Source: Arenicola marina
Taxonomy: Eukaryota > Annelida > Polychaeta > Arenicolidae
DNA length: 64,000 bases
Reading direction: 5' to 3'
Assembly: GCA_964019135.1 (NCBI GenBank)
Contig: OZ025265.1
Span: 4,036,318-4,100,317, forward strand
Shown here: one piece after another, positions 61,563-64,000 of the stretch
How positions within the stretch are numbered: position 1 is the first letter of the stretch
Layout of the letters: the number at the start of each line of letters is the position of its first letter
Translations under genes and position numbers: made by a program
The notes under the pieces: generated by a model
The model's database searches: none
Seen by the model: only the letters and a program-made list of their open reading frames with translations
Told to the model about the DNA's origin: nothing

Positions 61563-64000
61563 ATCTGGGTGAGACACCTGAGAATGACGCCTCCTATCCC
61601 TGCAGCCCCTTCCAGCTGATCTGGGTGAGACACCTGAGAATGACGCCTCCTATCCCTGCAGCCCCTTCCAGCTGATCTGGGTGAGACACCCGAGAATGAC
61701 GCCTCCTATCCCTGCAGCCCCTTCCAGCTGATCTGGGTGAGACACCCGAGAATGACGCCTCCTATCCCTGCAGCCCCTTCCAGCTGATCTGGGTGAGACA
61801 CCCGAGAATGACGCCTCCTATCCCTGCAGCCCCTTCCAGCTGATCTGGGTGAGACACCCGAGAATGACGCCTCCTATCCCTGCAGCCCCTTCCAGCTGAT
61901 CTGGGTGAGACACCTGAGAATGACGCCTCCTATCCCTGCAGCCCCTTCCAGCTGATCTGGGTGAGACACCCGAGAATGACGCCTCCTATCCCTGCAGCCC
62001 CTTCCAGCTGATCTGGGTGAGACACCCGAGAATGACGCCTCCTATCCCTGCAGCCCCTTCCAGCTGATCTGGGTGAGACACCTGAGAATGACGCCTCCTA
62101 TCCCTACAGCCCCTTCCAGTTGATCTGGGTGAGACACCTGAGAATGACGCCTCCTATCCCCACAGCCGCTTCCAGCTGATCTGGGTGAGACACCCGAGAA
62201 TGACGCCTCCTATCCCTACAGCCCCTTCCAGCTGATCTGGGTGAGACACCCGAGAATGACGCCTCCTATCCCTGCAGCCCCTTCCAGTTGATCTGGGTGA
62301 GACACCTGAGAATGACGCCTCCTATCCCTGCAGCCCCTTCCAGCTGATCTGGGTGAGACACCCGAGAATGACGCCTCCTATCCCTGCAGCCCCTTCCAGT
62401 TGATCTGGGTGAGACACCCGAGAATGACGCCTCCTATCCCTGCAGCCCCTTCCAGTTGATCTGGGTGAGACACCTGAGAATGACGCCTCCTATCCCTACA
62501 GCCCCTTCCAGCTGATCTGGGTGAGACACCCGAGAATGACGCCTCCTATCCCTGCAGCCCCTTCCAGCTGATCTGGGTGAGACACCCGAGAATGACGCCT
62601 CCTATCCCTGCAGCCCCTTCCAGCTGATCTGGGTGAGACACCCGAGAATGACGCCTCCTATCCCTGCAGCCCCTTCCAGCTGATCTGGATGAGACACCCG
62701 AGAATGACGCCTCCTATCCCTGCAGCCCCTTCCAGCTGATCTGGGTGAGACACCCGAGAATGACGCCTCCTATCCCTGCAGCCCCTTCCAGCTGATCTGG
62801 GTGAGACACCCGAGAATGACGCCTCCTATCCCTGCAGCCCCTTCCAGCTGATCTGGGTGAGACACCCGAGAATGACGCCTCCTATCCCTGCAGCCCCTTC
62901 CAGCTGATCTGGGTGAGACACCCGAGAATGACGCCTCCTATCCCTGCAGCCCCTTCCAGCTGATCTGGGTGAGACACCTGAGAATGACGCCTCCTATCCC
63001 TGCAGCCCCTTCCAGCTGATCTGGGTGAGACACCCGAGAATGACGCCTCCTATCCCTGCAGCCCCTTCCAGCTGATCTGGGTGAGACACCCGAGAATGAC
63101 GCCTCCTATCCCTGCAGCCCCTTCCAGCTGATCTGGGTGAGACACCCGAGAATGACGCCTCCTATCCCTGCAGCCCCTTCCAGCTGATCTGGGTGAGACA
63201 CCCGAGAATGACGCCTCCTATCCCTGCAGCCCCTTCCAGCTGATCTGGGTGAGACACCCGAGAATGACGCCTCCTATCCCTGCAGCCCCTTCCAGCTGAT
63301 CTGGGTGAGACACCCGAGAATGACGCCTCCTATCCCTGCAGCCCCTTCCAGCTGATCTGGGTGAGACACCCGAGAATGACGCCTCCTATCCCTGCAGCCC
63401 CTTCCAGCTGATCTGGGTGAGACACCCGAGAATGACGCCTCCTATCCCTGCAGCCCCTTCCAGCTGATCTGGGTGAGACACCCAAGAATGACGCCTCCTA
63501 TCCCTGCAGCCCCTTCCAGCTGATCTGGGTGAGACACCCGAGAATGACGCCTCCTATCCCTGCAGCCCCTTCCAGCTGATCTGGGTGAGACACCCGAGAA
63601 TGACGCCTCCTATCCCTGCAGCCCCTTTTAGCTGATTTGGGTGAGACACCCGAGAATGACGCCTCCTATCCCTGCAGCCCCTTCCAGCTGATCTGGGTGA
63701 GACACCTGAGAATGACGTCTCCTATCCCTGCAGCCCCTTCCAGCTGATCTGGGTGAGACACCCGAGAATGACGCCTCCTATCCCTGCAGCCCCTTCCAGC
63801 TGATCTGGGTGAGACACCCGAGAATGACGCCTCCTATCCCTGCAGCCCCTTCCAGCTGATCTGGGTGAGACACCTGAGAATGACGTCTCCTATCCCTGCA
63901 GCCCCTTCCAGCTGATCTGGGTGAGACACCTGAGAATGACGTCTCCTATCCCTGCAGCCCCTTCCAGCTGATCTGGGTGAGACACCCGAGAATGACGCCT
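61563..64000 (+). repeat. 56-bp minisatellite (about 43 units, runs off the window)
   Basis: Tandem 56-base units contain CTGATCTGGGTGAGACAC, CCGAGAATGACGCC, TCCTATCCCTGCAG and CCCCTTCCAG. Units are highly similar, differing mainly at C/T in CACCYGAG, GACGYCTCC and CCAGYTGAT. Each unit contains a donor-like GGGTGAGA and acceptor-like pyrimidine tracts ending CTGCAG and TTCCAG. The unit has stop codons and 56 is not a multiple of three, so no long frame exists. The right end is outside the window. Confidence 0.97.

Noticed and set aside
3343-64000. CRISPR arrays
   Set aside because: Repeats are head-to-tail with no unique spacers, there are no cas genes, and the other content is clearly animal-like.

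Overview
The window looks like a gene-poor, repeat-rich stretch of an animal nuclear genome, most likely an invertebrate. It has no operon-like gene packing. It carries a pogo/Tigger-type DNA transposon with a PHD finger, tRNA-headed SINE pieces, a solo LTR, TATA and CCAAT promoter-like patches, and very long minisatellites. The species cannot be named from the sequence. I find no intact host protein-coding gene. Nearly all long open frames are by-products of tandem repeats.

Layout. Bases 1-10465 (copy A) and about 23884-38605 (copy B) are two direct copies of one diverged segment, about 23.9 kb apart. Copy A carries a decayed pogo-like transposon (6286-9067) that copy B lacks. Copy B carries a solo LTR (23926-24583) that copy A lacks, so each copy gives the empty site for the other's insertion. 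Both copies hold a 27-bp minisatellite (3343-4990 and 31750-34250) downstream of the same TATA and CCAAT cluster. The interval 10466-23883 has a promoter-like patch near 12.6 kb, small minisatellites, a cAMP-response-element-like cluster at 15.0 kb and a 72-bp minisatellite of about 55 units (17510-21470).

Right of copy B lies a 16-bp minisatellite of about 1000 units (41560-57600). It is built from larger duplicated blocks (about 5.7 kb, 1.2 kb and 1.0 kb). Its minus strand has two GGG runs per unit, so it can in principle form G-quadruplexes along its whole length. Diverged inverted repeats (39975-40675 and 59262-59845) flank it. Further right are a 402-bp MITE-like element with E2F-like motifs in its terminal repeats (58515-58916) and a TATA box followed by a 56-bp minisatellite that runs off the window (61563-64000).

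The five main arrays (27 bp twice, 72 bp, 16 bp and 56 bp) fill roughly 26-27 kb, about 41% of the window. The main story is repeat birth, amplification and segmental duplication. The observations I rate highest are the 16-bp G-rich array inside its inverted-repeat frame, the 56-bp array with a TATA box and splice-like signals in every unit, and the reciprocal empty sites for the transposon and the LTR.
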